Positions 18,569-26,889 of a stretch of 49,756 bases of DNA are shown piece after piece. The stretch's first letter is position 1; each line of letters starts with the position of its first letter. The notes under the pieces were generated by a model. The model did not search any database and was not told the DNA's origin. It was given only the letters and a program-made list of their open reading frames with translations. This stretch comes from Candidatus Zixiibacteriota bacterium (GTDB lineage Bacteria; Zixibacteria; MSB-5A5; GN15; PGXB01), in the NCBI GenBank assembly GCA_900498245.1, contig LS998015.1, forward strand, positions 2,543,170 to 2,592,925, written 5' to 3'. The position numbers and the translations under genes were made by a program.

Positions 18569-19453
18569 TTATATCTGACTCATATCGGAATCAAGTTTTC
18601 CCAGAAGCGATACCATTTTGAGACGCATCGTTCCGAGATTGATCCGCTTATTGGCTTTAATAAGCAGCAGGCTTTCTTTCAATGATAGAATATTTATGAT
18701 AATATCATCCGCTTCCAGCAAAATACTTTCATACTTTCCGAATGGTGACGATTCCAGCTGCGTCCTTATTATTCTTTCAATTTCGCCTGCCACGGCTCCA
18801 AATTCATCGGCCGCCTGTTTTTCCTCCCAGCGCGAATCGGCCACCAGTCCCTCTCGATTAAGGAGAAGAATACCGTCGACTCCGGTTATGGCAAACAGGG
18901 AATCGAGAAATTCGCCCATCGAAATCTTCTCGGCGGACTTAATGTCCGGTGCGCTCTCCTTCGTTTCCGGCCGGGGCGCTTCCGTGGTTGCCGCAGAGAT
19001 GGCGCCGACCGTCGGGCTTTTCGGCGATGCTTCCAGAGGCAATTTCCGGGCAATTTCCAGCAATTTTAATATCTGCTGATTATTACGGTCGGCGGAGTGA
19101 AGGCGGTCCAGAATCTTGGTCGCCCGGGCAAACTCGCCTTTATAAATATAAATCTCGGCCAAGAGCAGATCGGTGGCATGGCTGTGTCCGTCCAGTTCAA
19201 CCGCCTTATTAACTTCCATTTCGGCCCAATCGAACAGCCCTTTGTCAAAGTTTATTTTGGCCATAACCATATGCGCCGATCCATAATTGGGATGAATCCG
19301 AAGACCATTCTGGCAGGAACGGAAGGCCTTCTCCAATTCACCCTTCTTACGATACGCTTCGGCCAGAGCGGCAAAAATCTGGGAATTAGGATTTTCTTCC
19401 AAGATTTTATTACACTTGGCTATTCTGTCGTCCAGTTCAGCAACAAGAGCCAT
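18569..19453 (-). CDS. TPR-Roadblock fusion protein
   Basis: This 294-aa protein has at least three tetratricopeptide repeats in residues 1-135 (AALAEAYRKKGELEKAFRSC, AKINFDKGLFDWAEMEVNKA, AEIYIYKGEFARATKIL). An Ala/Pro/Glu linker and a C-terminal Roadblock/LC7-type domain (about 180-290, VDGILLLNREGLVADSR, ILSLKESLLLIKANKRINLGTMRLKM) follow. It probably bridges a protein partner to the Roadblock/GTPase complex. It is the first gene behind a consensus promoter and ends 11 nt before the membrane Roadblock gene. GGGAG precedes the ATG by 8 nt. Confidence 0.82.
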   Translation of the reverse strand: MALVAELDDRIAKCNKILEENPNSQIFAALAEAYRKKGELEKAFRSCQNGLRIHPNYGSAHMVMAKINFDKGLFDWAEMEVNKAVELDGHSHATDLLLAEIYIYKGEFARATKILDRLHSADRNNQQILKLLEIARKLPLEASPKSPTVGAISAATTEAPRPETKESAPDIKSAEKISMGEFLDSLFAITGVDGILLLNREGLVADSRWEEKQAADEFGAVAGEIERIIRTQLESSPFGKYESILLEADDIIINILSLKESLLLIKANKRINLGTMRLKMVSLLGKLDSDMSQI

Positions 19454-19529
19454 ATTTATTGCTCCCGAATGGCCGTCAAGCGATTTAATATCAATGAATT
19501 AGATTGTGCCATTATTTTATTATTCGCTA

Positions 19530-19558
19530 ATTATAATTATCACCAGCACTTATGTCAA
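19530..19558 (-). promoter_or_regulatory. Consensus sigma-70 promoter of the Roadblock-GTPase-pil genes
   Basis: On the minus strand TTGACA (19558-19553) and TATAAT (19535-19530) are separated by exactly 17 bp, a perfect consensus. It lies about 75 bp before the TPR-Roadblock start, so that gene and those downstream have a strong, probably constitutive promoter. Confidence 0.85.
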
Positions 19559-19569
19559 CCAATTTAAGT

Positions 19570-19947
19570 CTATTCCAGTACTTTTCGGGTCTGATTTATC
19601 CCGGCCAGCCAGGTCGCCGCCATCAGAAGATATAAAATTGCCGGAATTTCATCGGGGACTCCCGCCAGATGAAACTTGCCCGCCAGAATGACCAGTTCCG
19701 CCAGAATTAAGAATCCGAATCCCAATATGAACATCTGCCACCCCTTCGACATTAATCCACCCTTAACCAGCGAAAGAACTTTTATGCCCCAGAGAAGACC
19801 GATGACAGCGCATACAAGAACAATCAAATTAACGATTGCCCCGACTGAAAAAGTCCCGCTCGCGCCGGTATTGGCGCCGGCCGACCTCACTACGGCCAGA
19901 GATATGGCCGTCAAACCTGAAGCTATTTTAAATATTTTTGACTTCAT
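19570..19947 (-). CDS. Small membrane protein of unknown function
   Basis: This 125-aa protein has a signal-like N-terminus (MKSKIFKIASGLTAISLAVV) and three further hydrophobic segments (VGAIVNLIVLVCAVIGLLWGIKVL, MFILGFGFLILAELVILAG, ILYLLMAATWLAG). No family was recognised. Its start overlaps the stop of the DUF4388 gene by 4 bp (ATGA), so the two are translated together. It may be a membrane partner of the DUF4388 protein. Confidence 0.75.
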   Translation of the reverse strand: MKSKIFKIASGLTAISLAVVRSAGANTGASGTFSVGAIVNLIVLVCAVIGLLWGIKVLSLVKGGLMSKGWQMFILGFGFLILAELVILAGKFHLAGVPDEIPAILYLLMAATWLAGINQTRKVLE

Positions 19948-21155
19948 GACGCACCCTTCACTAATCTTACAACTCTCTCCGCCTTTTTTACGGTATTGAT
20001 CATAATTTCATCCAACTGATATCTGCGCACCAGTTCCCGTTTCAGGGCCAGCGGTTCCGAGATTTCTTTTCTCACCATGCCGGTCGCCTGACGATATATT
20101 CCGTTCCCCAGGAAATAGAAAACATATTCAAGTTGATTACTCAACATATTTTCCAGGGCACTCATAACGGCATGCATCCGGACCGATGGCGGTATTTTGA
20201 GGATTTCCAGGTAGAATTTGTCGAAATTCGCCCCCAGATCCACCTGCGGGTCGTAGCCGGGGAAATGCACAAGAAAGCCCGATCGGAACCCCGAAAGATA
20301 TTTCGCGAACATCGGGTTCTGATCCCCCACGATTCCTTCGACCAGCGTCCGGATACGGTAGAAGCAGTTATTATATAAAGCATAAATTATCGATAATACC
20401 AATTCTTCTTCATTTTCGGGCTCGGCTTCATATTTGCCGGCCTTCTTTCCGGCGCCCTGTACGAGCCCGCCGACTATCAATTTATAAATGGAGCGGCACG
20501 TCACGAACTCGCCCATCGGCGAGGTCTCAATCAATTCCGGAAGGGTTCTATCCCCGTTTATCAGGGCCAGAATTCGAAATTCATCAAGCGTCAAGGAAAT
20601 TTCGTCCCGCTTGACCTTGGGCAAAGGATTGAGTTTGAGCATAATATCGTCGGGCGGCAACACCTTCTGTATTTCGACCCACTCATCGATTCGCCGCGTT
20701 CCTTCCATAATTACGTTCATCGTACTCAGTTCCACTTGAAACGGCATCTTTTTCGGGGCCACCCCTTCGGCAAAATTAAACTCCCCCTCCTGCCAGGAAA
20801 AAAGATTATACACGATCTCTTCGATCTGAAGTTTAAGGCATTCGATAACCTCTTCCTTATCGAACAGGTTCATATCGACCAGGGTCGTGCCCAACTGTCG
20901 TCCCGTTTGCTTGTGCAGAGCGATCGCCCGCTCCAGATCGGTCTTGGACAATTTCCCCCGTTTTAAAAGGAGATTGCCGAGAAGGTCCTCGGTGGAATTG
21001 ATGGCCGACGCATAAATAATATTTCCCTCACGGAAAGCAACTTCCTTCTGGCGGGCTGAGGTTGCCACTTGTAGAATGCCGGTCTTCTTGCCGGTTGCCA
21101 ATAGTTGCAGTATATCCGGAAACGATACCGTTTTTAAATTGCCATTCAGGCTCAT
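19944..21155 (-). CDS. DUF4388 (PATAN) domain signalling protein
   Basis: This 403-aa protein starts with the classic DUF4388 pattern (MSLNGNLKTVSFPDILQLLATGKKTGILQV, residues 1-30). A helical region like the MshEN/GspE N-domain follows (GNLLLKRGKLSKTDLERAI, about 70-100), then a second DUF4388-like part (EIVYNLFSWQEGEFNF). DUF4388/PATAN proteins are repeatedly found with Roadblock/MglA-type GTPases and gliding or two-component systems. ATG 21155 is preferred over GTG 21167 because family members begin at this Met. It is the first gene of the module upstream of the Roadblock genes. Confidence 0.82.
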   Translation of the reverse strand: MSLNGNLKTVSFPDILQLLATGKKTGILQVATSARQKEVAFREGNIIYASAINSTEDLLGNLLLKRGKLSKTDLERAIALHKQTGRQLGTTLVDMNLFDKEEVIECLKLQIEEIVYNLFSWQEGEFNFAEGVAPKKMPFQVELSTMNVIMEGTRRIDEWVEIQKVLPPDDIMLKLNPLPKVKRDEISLTLDEFRILALINGDRTLPELIETSPMGEFVTCRSIYKLIVGGLVQGAGKKAGKYEAEPENEEELVLSIIYALYNNCFYRIRTLVEGIVGDQNPMFAKYLSGFRSGFLVHFPGYDPQVDLGANFDKFYLEILKIPPSVRMHAVMSALENMLSNQLEYVFYFLGNGIYRQATGMVRKEISEPLALKRELVRRYQLDEIMINTVKKAERVVRLVKGAS

Positions 21156-21171
21156 ACGAAACGCCACCCCG

Positions 21172-21192
21172 CCCGAAATCTGGGATTTCGGG
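21172..21192. promoter_or_regulatory. Perfect hairpin in the leader of the DUF4388 gene
   Basis: CCCGAAATC at 21172-21180 and its exact complement at 21184-21192 form a 9-bp stem with a 3-nt loop, 16 nt before the ATG at 21155. No T-run follows, so translational control or a binding site is possible. Confidence 0.45.
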
Positions 21193-21272
21193 ACAATCTT
21201 ATAATTCTGTTATTTCTTTTATCTTATCGGGAAAAAAAGGACTATTCTTAACCGGTCAAAAGGGAGAAAATC

Positions 21273-23573
21273 TCAATTTGACAGCTCCGCCCGGCCGTTT
21301 CGTATAACTATTTTGATAGCACCGACTTGCGCCATTTCTCGAACCTCCGGCAAACTGGAACGGCCGGAGCCGTAATCGGTAGTCAAAACTGCTTTTATCT
21401 CCCCGGATATCTTGTTGCATATAATTGATTCGGCGGGCCGCCTCTCGCCGTTGGGTTTAAACCACAAATCGCGGTCGCCAATTTCCGGCTTGATCAAAAC
21501 ATTAAGATTGGGTTTGTCATCGGCCGGGTTATCATAATTGTCCCCGGCGTAATCGTCGTCGGCAAAGGCGATCTCTACATGATCGACCTTCACCAAAATT
21601 GTATGAGTGCTTAGGGTTACGCTGTTATTATCGGCTGTACTATACTTTACCCTCGAATAGAATTTTATCCGATCATCCTTTAATGCTGTCCCTCGCATCT
21701 GGAGTTGATCCAGAAATCGGTTCCGCGTCAGCTGTGGCAAATAGACCCGCCCGATCGAAAACGAATCGATCAAACTGACTGCCTCTTTCACTGTCTGATA
21801 GTCTTCGGACAAAACTGCCAAATCGGCTTTTTTGATTCCCAGACCGTTCAAATTTGGGATTATCACTTTGTCCGCCAGAGAATATTCCCGCTGCGGCATC
21901 TGGCACAAAATGACAAGCGGCGGCGCCGACGGCACGATCGCCAAATAGCCGTTTGAAATTGGCAACACTGATATTTCGAAAGCCCGCTCACGACCCGACA
22001 ATCCCATAATTAGACCGCCGTTGGCGATGATCAGAATATAAATGAGAGCCAGTTTTCGGGCGTTTCTTGAAACAATTGCATATGACAGCATCACCAGAAA
22101 AATATAGAACAGAATCAGCAGCGCTCCGGGGAACTGATGGTCGAATTTTATGGTACCGCCGAAAGTCCCGAAAAATTCCAGTATAGTAATAATGAGTTTA
22201 AGAAGAACATTGAGGAGTCCCCCCGCCGTAAGGGCAAGATACGGATGCACCATCGCGGCCAGCAATAGAAGCAGCTCCCCGACCACCGCGAGCGAAACCA
22301 GGGGCACAATTACTAAATTGGAAACAAAGGAAATAAGCGGCACGCGATTAAAATAATAGGCCGAAAGCGGCATCGAAACCACCTGCGCAATTAGACAAAC
22401 CGATAAGGGCAAAATCAATAATTTATATTTCCAGGACCGCTCTAATCCTTTGAATGGAGCCGAAAGTCGCGGCATGAAGAATATCAGCCCCCACGCCGTA
22501 ACGAACGATAATTGGAATCCGACATCGAACAATTCCGTCGGCCGGAAGATCAGAATTACCAGAGCGGTTGCGGCGATAATATTATTATAATCTATCCTGC
22601 GCTGAAACAATTTCCCGAGCAAAATTAATCCTGCCATTACCGCCGCCCGCACCACCGAGGGCTGATTATAGGCCAAATAAGAAAACAGAATGATTACCGC
22701 CAATAAGAAGATCGTCCGTTTTTGTGGGCCCAGAGGTGATCCGCGAAGCAAAAAAGAAAAAACCAGCACTACCAGCGCTACGTTGGAGCCGGAAACCGCC
22801 AGAAGATGCAGCGTTCCGGAATCGCGGAACAGGGTGTAAATCCGCGGTGCAATGTTCTTGGTCTCACCTATCAAAAATCCCCCCGCCAATGCGGCGGAAT
22901 TGCTGTCCAGATCGGCTTGAAAGGTCTCCATTATTTCGTTCCGGATACCGCCGATAAGGCGCCGGTAATTGTGCCTTCCGACCGGATCGATCTGGATGGA
23001 AAATTGATTGGGTAGATAGGCCGCCGCAAAAATGCCCCTGAGATTGAGATATCGCCGATAATCGAATCCCGAGCCGTTCCGGTTCCCTTTCAGAGAATAC
23101 AGATTGGCCTCAAAAATGATCCGGTCACCGTATTGAAAGCGTGTCGACGGCGTGCCCAGACTCAATCGCAGCCGCCCGAGAGTATGATAGAGATTATTTT
23201 CGCGCCCCAGGGAATCGACCCTGATAATAATATCGGTCCGGTTTTCTTTCAAGTCGGGCCAGTCATCGATGGTCCCGTAAATCGTATATTTCCGATTGTC
23301 GTCGACAAAGTGGCTGATATGACCCGGCGGCTCGGCCCGAAAACGAAAATTGTAGTTAAAAGCCGAGAGGAACGCCAATCCCAGAATGACAGTTGCTCCG
23401 GCCAGCAACTTTCGGGTGGAAGCCGCCGCAGCAAAGGAAACCAGAAACATCCCGGCTGCGGCAAAAAGATAGGGCCAGGATGGTAATCCCAAAATGTCGG
23501 CGGCAACGATTCCGAGAACGACCCCAACCAGAGCGATAAGAGCCGGATATTTTTTTGACGGCGGCGACATCAT
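21273..23573 (-). CDS. comEC: ComEC/Rec2-family DNA-uptake channel with degenerate C-terminal domain
   Basis: This 766-aa membrane protein has an N-terminal OB-like DUF4131 region (about 60-190, YTIYGTIDDWPDL...). The Competence domain follows, with GGFLIGETKNIAPRIYTLFRDSGTLHLLAVSGSNVAL and about ten helices (about 220-510). ComEC is the inner-membrane channel for single-stranded DNA in transformation, a process that often uses type IV pili. The C-terminal metallo-beta-lactamase part (about 530-766) has lost its metal motif: where HxHxDH is expected it reads KKADLAVLSEDYQTVKEAV. It starts 12 nt after murJ ends. Confidence 0.85.
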   Translation of the reverse strand: MMSPPSKKYPALIALVGVVLGIVAADILGLPSWPYLFAAAGMFLVSFAAAASTRKLLAGATVILGLAFLSAFNYNFRFRAEPPGHISHFVDDNRKYTIYGTIDDWPDLKENRTDIIIRVDSLGRENNLYHTLGRLRLSLGTPSTRFQYGDRIIFEANLYSLKGNRNGSGFDYRRYLNLRGIFAAAYLPNQFSIQIDPVGRHNYRRLIGGIRNEIMETFQADLDSNSAALAGGFLIGETKNIAPRIYTLFRDSGTLHLLAVSGSNVALVVLVFSFLLRGSPLGPQKRTIFLLAVIILFSYLAYNQPSVVRAAVMAGLILLGKLFQRRIDYNNIIAATALVILIFRPTELFDVGFQLSFVTAWGLIFFMPRLSAPFKGLERSWKYKLLILPLSVCLIAQVVSMPLSAYYFNRVPLISFVSNLVIVPLVSLAVVGELLLLLAAMVHPYLALTAGGLLNVLLKLIITILEFFGTFGGTIKFDHQFPGALLILFYIFLVMLSYAIVSRNARKLALIYILIIANGGLIMGLSGRERAFEISVLPISNGYLAIVPSAPPLVILCQMPQREYSLADKVIIPNLNGLGIKKADLAVLSEDYQTVKEAVSLIDSFSIGRVYLPQLTRNRFLDQLQMRGTALKDDRIKFYSRVKYSTADNNSVTLSTHTILVKVDHVEIAFADDDYAGDNYDNPADDKPNLNVLIKPEIGDRDLWFKPNGERRPAESIICNKISGEIKAVLTTDYGSGRSSLPEVREMAQVGAIKIVIRNGRAELSN

Positions 23574-23585
23574 CAGTCGCTTGAA

Positions 23586-25163
23586 TTATCTCCTTATCTT
23601 TAAAAAAGTCAAGAGTCTATTCACTTCACTTACTTTCATTATTTTCAGGATTACCAGATACAGGACCGCCATCGTCGTAATCTGCATGATTACAACCGCG
23701 ACCTTGGCCCAGATATTCGACATCGTGATTATATGATCGAATCTGATTATATAGGCCAAAAAGAATGACAGAAGCGAGCCGAATATAATTTTCCCGTTGA
23801 GAATGTACAAATATTTATAATCCATACCGGCTACCATCTTCTTCATACTGTAAAGCAGGAGAAAGAAGTTGACCAGCCCCGCTACCGACGTGGCCGCCGC
23901 CAGCCCGGCGAAATCCCAGAGGGGGATCAGGGCGAAATTGAGGATAATATTTACGATCACCGAAATTACGGAGTAGTACATCGGACGACGGGCGTCCCCG
24001 AGAGCGTAATAAATCGGTGCCGCCACCCTGACCCCGGCGAACCCGACCAGCCCGAAAGAATAGAAAAAAAGCGCCTGCGCGGTGCGGGTCGTGGCCAGAC
24101 TGTGGAAGGCTCCTCTTTCATAAATAAGGCGGACGACATCCTGCCCGAATCCCGCCAGGTAGACGGCCGAAGGAATGATAAGAAACATCGACAGACCGAT
24201 CGCATCATTGAAGGTTTTAATCAGTTGATCATACTGCTGCCGCGCCACATGTTCCGAAACTTTCGGCAACGTGACCGTCCCCAGGGCCACCCCGAAAACC
24301 CCCAATGGAAAATGCATCAGGCGGTAGGCGTAGTTCAAGTAAGACATTGAACCTTCCATTAATAACGAAGCCATCAGCGTGCTCACCACGATATTTATTC
24401 GCGAGGCCGAAAGACCGAGTATCATCGGGGACAGCAGGCGGTTGATTTTCCGGATTCCTTCGTCCTTGAACTCGGTCTTGAAACGAAAGCGGTAGCCGAT
24501 CGAACGAAGCGACGGCCATTGAAAGACGATCTGCCCGATTCCTCCGATTATGACACCGATCGCCAGCGTATAGATCGGCATGCTGAAATACTGATATAAA
24601 AAGACCGGACAAATGATCATTCCCACATTGAACCAGGTCGGCGCCAGCGCGGGCACCCCGAAATGACCGGCGGAATTGAGCATCCCCATCTGCACTGCTG
24701 AGACAGAAATCAGCAGAAGGAAAATGAACATGAGCCGGGTCAAATTCACCGTCAGTTCATATTTCTCAGGATCCGCCACGAAGCCGTTGGCCGTAATGTA
24801 AACTATAGCCGGCGAGAAGATTATGCCCACGGCGATCACCATTCCTACTATGGCTATGAGATCGGACATGGTGTAATTGGCCAGGCGGAATGCCTCATGC
24901 ATTCCTTTTTTGACCATCTTTTCTTTGAACACCGGAATGAAGGCCGTCGAAAGGGCCCCTTCGGCGAATAAATCCCGTAAGAGATTGGGTATGCGAAAGG
25001 CCGCCACAAAGGCATCAGTGGCCATCCCGGCGCCGAAATAATAGGCCTGAACCTGCTCCCGCACCAGACCCAGAACCCGGGAGATGGCGGTCGAAATGGA
25101 GACCTTTCCGGCCGACGACGCCACCGAATACGGCTTGGAGTTATCCATTGACAAAGTTGCCAT
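23586..25163 (-). CDS. murJ: Lipid II flippase
   Basis: This 525-aa MviN/MurJ protein has about 14 membrane helices. Signatures include SRVLGLVREQVQAYYFGAGMATDAFVAAFRIPNLLRDLFAEGALSTAFIPVF split over residues 25-80 and LLSPMILGLSASRINIVVSTLMAS. It moves peptidoglycan precursor lipid II across the inner membrane. It is divergent from rpsT, a neighbour pair seen in many bacteria. No clear RBS is visible before the first ATG; an alternative start is the Met at residue 6. Confidence 0.93.
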   Translation of the reverse strand: MATLSMDNSKPYSVASSAGKVSISTAISRVLGLVREQVQAYYFGAGMATDAFVAAFRIPNLLRDLFAEGALSTAFIPVFKEKMVKKGMHEAFRLANYTMSDLIAIVGMVIAVGIIFSPAIVYITANGFVADPEKYELTVNLTRLMFIFLLLISVSAVQMGMLNSAGHFGVPALAPTWFNVGMIICPVFLYQYFSMPIYTLAIGVIIGGIGQIVFQWPSLRSIGYRFRFKTEFKDEGIRKINRLLSPMILGLSASRINIVVSTLMASLLMEGSMSYLNYAYRLMHFPLGVFGVALGTVTLPKVSEHVARQQYDQLIKTFNDAIGLSMFLIIPSAVYLAGFGQDVVRLIYERGAFHSLATTRTAQALFFYSFGLVGFAGVRVAAPIYYALGDARRPMYYSVISVIVNIILNFALIPLWDFAGLAAATSVAGLVNFFLLLYSMKKMVAGMDYKYLYILNGKIIFGSLLSFFLAYIIRFDHIITMSNIWAKVAVVIMQITTMAVLYLVILKIMKVSEVNRLLTFLKIRR

Positions 25164-25175
25164 AATTAATATATT
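25148..25175 (+). promoter_or_regulatory. rpsT promoter
   Basis: On the plus strand TTGACA (25148-25153), a 16-bp spacer and TATATT (25170-25175) precede rpsT by about 40 bp. The -35 lies inside the first codons of the divergent murJ gene. Confidence 0.65.
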
Positions 25176-25214
25176 AAAAGACTAATTTTTAATAGCATTT
25201 GGAAAGGAAAAAAT

Positions 25215-25469
25215 TTGCCTCGTCACAAATCCTGTAAGAAAAGAATGAAAACGGCGGCTCAGAGCAATATCCGTAACAGGGCGGAACGTTCCGAAATGAA
25301 GAAAATGGTGCGCGACCTTAAGGCCTGCAAAACCAAAGCGGAGGCCCAGGCCAAAATGAACGCCGTCATCAGTATAATTGACAAATCGGCCCGCCGCGAT
25401 ATCATCCATTCCAATAAAGCGGCCCGCGATAAGTCCCGTCTGATGGCGCTCTTGAGCAAGTTGCCCTGA
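25215..25469 (+). CDS. rpsT: Ribosomal protein S20
   Basis: This 84-aa, very basic protein binds 16S rRNA in the 30S subunit. The S20 pattern is clear: RHKSCKKRMKTAAQSNIRNRAERSEMKKMVR at residues 3-33, then SIIDKSARRDIIHSNKAARDKSRL. The start is TTG at 25215 behind GGAAAGGA with about 6 nt spacing. TTG starts on rpsT allow weak initiation and, in some bacteria, feedback control. Confidence 0.95.
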   Translation: MPRHKSCKKRMKTAAQSNIRNRAERSEMKKMVRDLKACKTKAEAQAKMNAVISIIDKSARRDIIHSNKAARDKSRLMALLSKLP

Positions 25470-25481
25470 TCCGGACAGTTG

Positions 25482-26666
25482 CTAAAGTAAATGCCAAACA
25501 AGGCGGATGAGCGACGGCCGGGCCCTTACAATCCCGGCCAAAAGTCTGCCCCCGTTGACACCCTCGGTTCCGTTCCTGGAAAAATACTCCTCCAGGGCCC
25601 TCACTATCTCTCCGAAATCGCGATCGTTCAAGTGCGTATAGACACGCCGAAGTTTCGCATATAGATTCAATTCTTCCTCTTTTTCCCGAAGAAATCGCCC
25701 CGGATAAAGAGTTTCAATATCGTCAACCTTCTTTGTTCGCCCGGCAAGATATTCCGCGGCCGCCAGGCCGGCGTATCTGCCGCTCAACATGCCGCAAATA
25801 ATCCCGGCCCCTGATAGGGAATCAATGGCCCGCGAGGCATCACCTGCCACCAAAAGATTCCCCATCCGAAACATGCTTTTCCCCTGATATTTCGGTGTCA
25901 GTCCGCAATATTTACCCGTCATTTTCCCTTCCCGGAATCTTTCCGAAATAAAATCATCGAGCAGTTTGGAGGCCTTTTCTCCCCGCCGTCCGCCGGTGAC
26001 GATACCTATCCCGACATTAGCCGCTCTTTCTGATTTGGGAAAAACCCAGATATATCCTTCGGGCGCCACCGCCGTTCCCACGTAAAATTCCACCGTATCG
26101 GAAGGAATTGAGATTCCGTCAATCCGATATTGCAGCAGGGATTCGACATCTTTCAGTGGAATTAGATTGTGAAAGCCGGCCTCCCGGGCGATCCTCGATT
26201 CGAGGCCATCGGTCGCAATAAAAATTCTCGCTTCTACCCAGGATGAAGAATTATCCGGAAGGGCCACTTTCACCGCCGAAAATAATCCGTTCTCTTTCTT
26301 TAATTCCATCCCGATAGCGTTACAAAGAAGTTCCCCTCCGGCCGCCACCGCCCGCCGAGCCAACGCCGGATCGAAAATGGTCCGCTCCAGAATATATCCT
26401 GCCCCCGGATGCCGCACAGTGACACTTTCACCCGATGGCGCAATTACTCGGACCGCATTGATTTCGGCCGCGATCCATGCCTTCTCCGTAGAAACCAGCC
26501 GCTCCAGCGCCGGCCGTGAGACGGCTTCGGCACAGCAAAGCGGCAGCCCCGGAACGGCATGCTTTTCCAAAAGCAATACGGAAAATCCGGCCGAGGCGAT
26601 TTCAAATGCCGCCATCGATCCCGATGGCCCCGCCCCGATTACGACCGCATCATACTTTGACCGCAT
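25482..26666 (-). CDS. Geranylgeranyl-reductase-family flavoprotein
   Basis: This 394-aa FAD enzyme (COG0644) starts at the ATG at 26666. It has GAGPSG (11-16), the LCCAEAV cysteine segment, the family word GYIWVFPK, and a late FAD motif VAGDASRAIDSLSGAGIICGMLSGRYAG. Relatives reduce isoprenoid double bonds of archaeal lipids, chlorophyll phytyl chains or menaquinone side chains; others belong to the FixC group. The start overlaps the ferredoxin stop by 17 bp, so the ferredoxin is the probable electron donor. The substrate is not known; menaquinone or a polyprenol is a reasonable guess. Confidence 0.85.
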   Translation of the reverse strand: MRSKYDAVVIGAGPSGSMAAFEIASAGFSVLLLEKHAVPGLPLCCAEAVSRPALERLVSTEKAWIAAEINAVRVIAPSGESVTVRHPGAGYILERTIFDPALARRAVAAGGELLCNAIGMELKKENGLFSAVKVALPDNSSSWVEARIFIATDGLESRIAREAGFHNLIPLKDVESLLQYRIDGISIPSDTVEFYVGTAVAPEGYIWVFPKSERAANVGIGIVTGGRRGEKASKLLDDFISERFREGKMTGKYCGLTPKYQGKSMFRMGNLLVAGDASRAIDSLSGAGIICGMLSGRYAGLAAAEYLAGRTKKVDDIETLYPGRFLREKEEELNLYAKLRRVYTHLNDRDFGEIVRALEEYFSRNGTEGVNGGRLLAGIVRARPSLIRLVWHLL

Positions 26667-26835
26667 TACCCATCCCCAGGGCGCTGGCCGGGCAGAATTC
26701 AACGCAGATTTCGCAACGAGTGCAGAGATTTTGATCGCATTCCAGATGATCGAATGTCAGGAAAAGAGCATCGACCGGGCAGAGCGGGACACACCCACCG
26801 CATTGCAGACAAAGATCGTTATAAATTTCCAGCAT
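26650..26835 (-). CDS. Small 2[4Fe-4S] ferredoxin
   Basis: This 61-aa protein has two complete cluster motifs, C9-x2-C12-x2-C15-x3-C19 (CLQCGGCVPLCP) and C38-x2-C41-x2-C44-x3-C48 (CTRCEICVEFCP), plus an extra Cys33. It is a low-potential electron carrier. Its last codons overlap the reductase start by 17 bp, and the pair probably works together. Confidence 0.9.
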   Translation of the reverse strand: MLEIYNDLCLQCGGCVPLCPVDALFLTFDHLECDQNLCTRCEICVEFCPASALGMGNAVKV

Positions 26836-26889
26836 AATGCCGGTAATTTATACCTCTCCCCGGCGCGTTTCAACAGAATTTTATCGATT

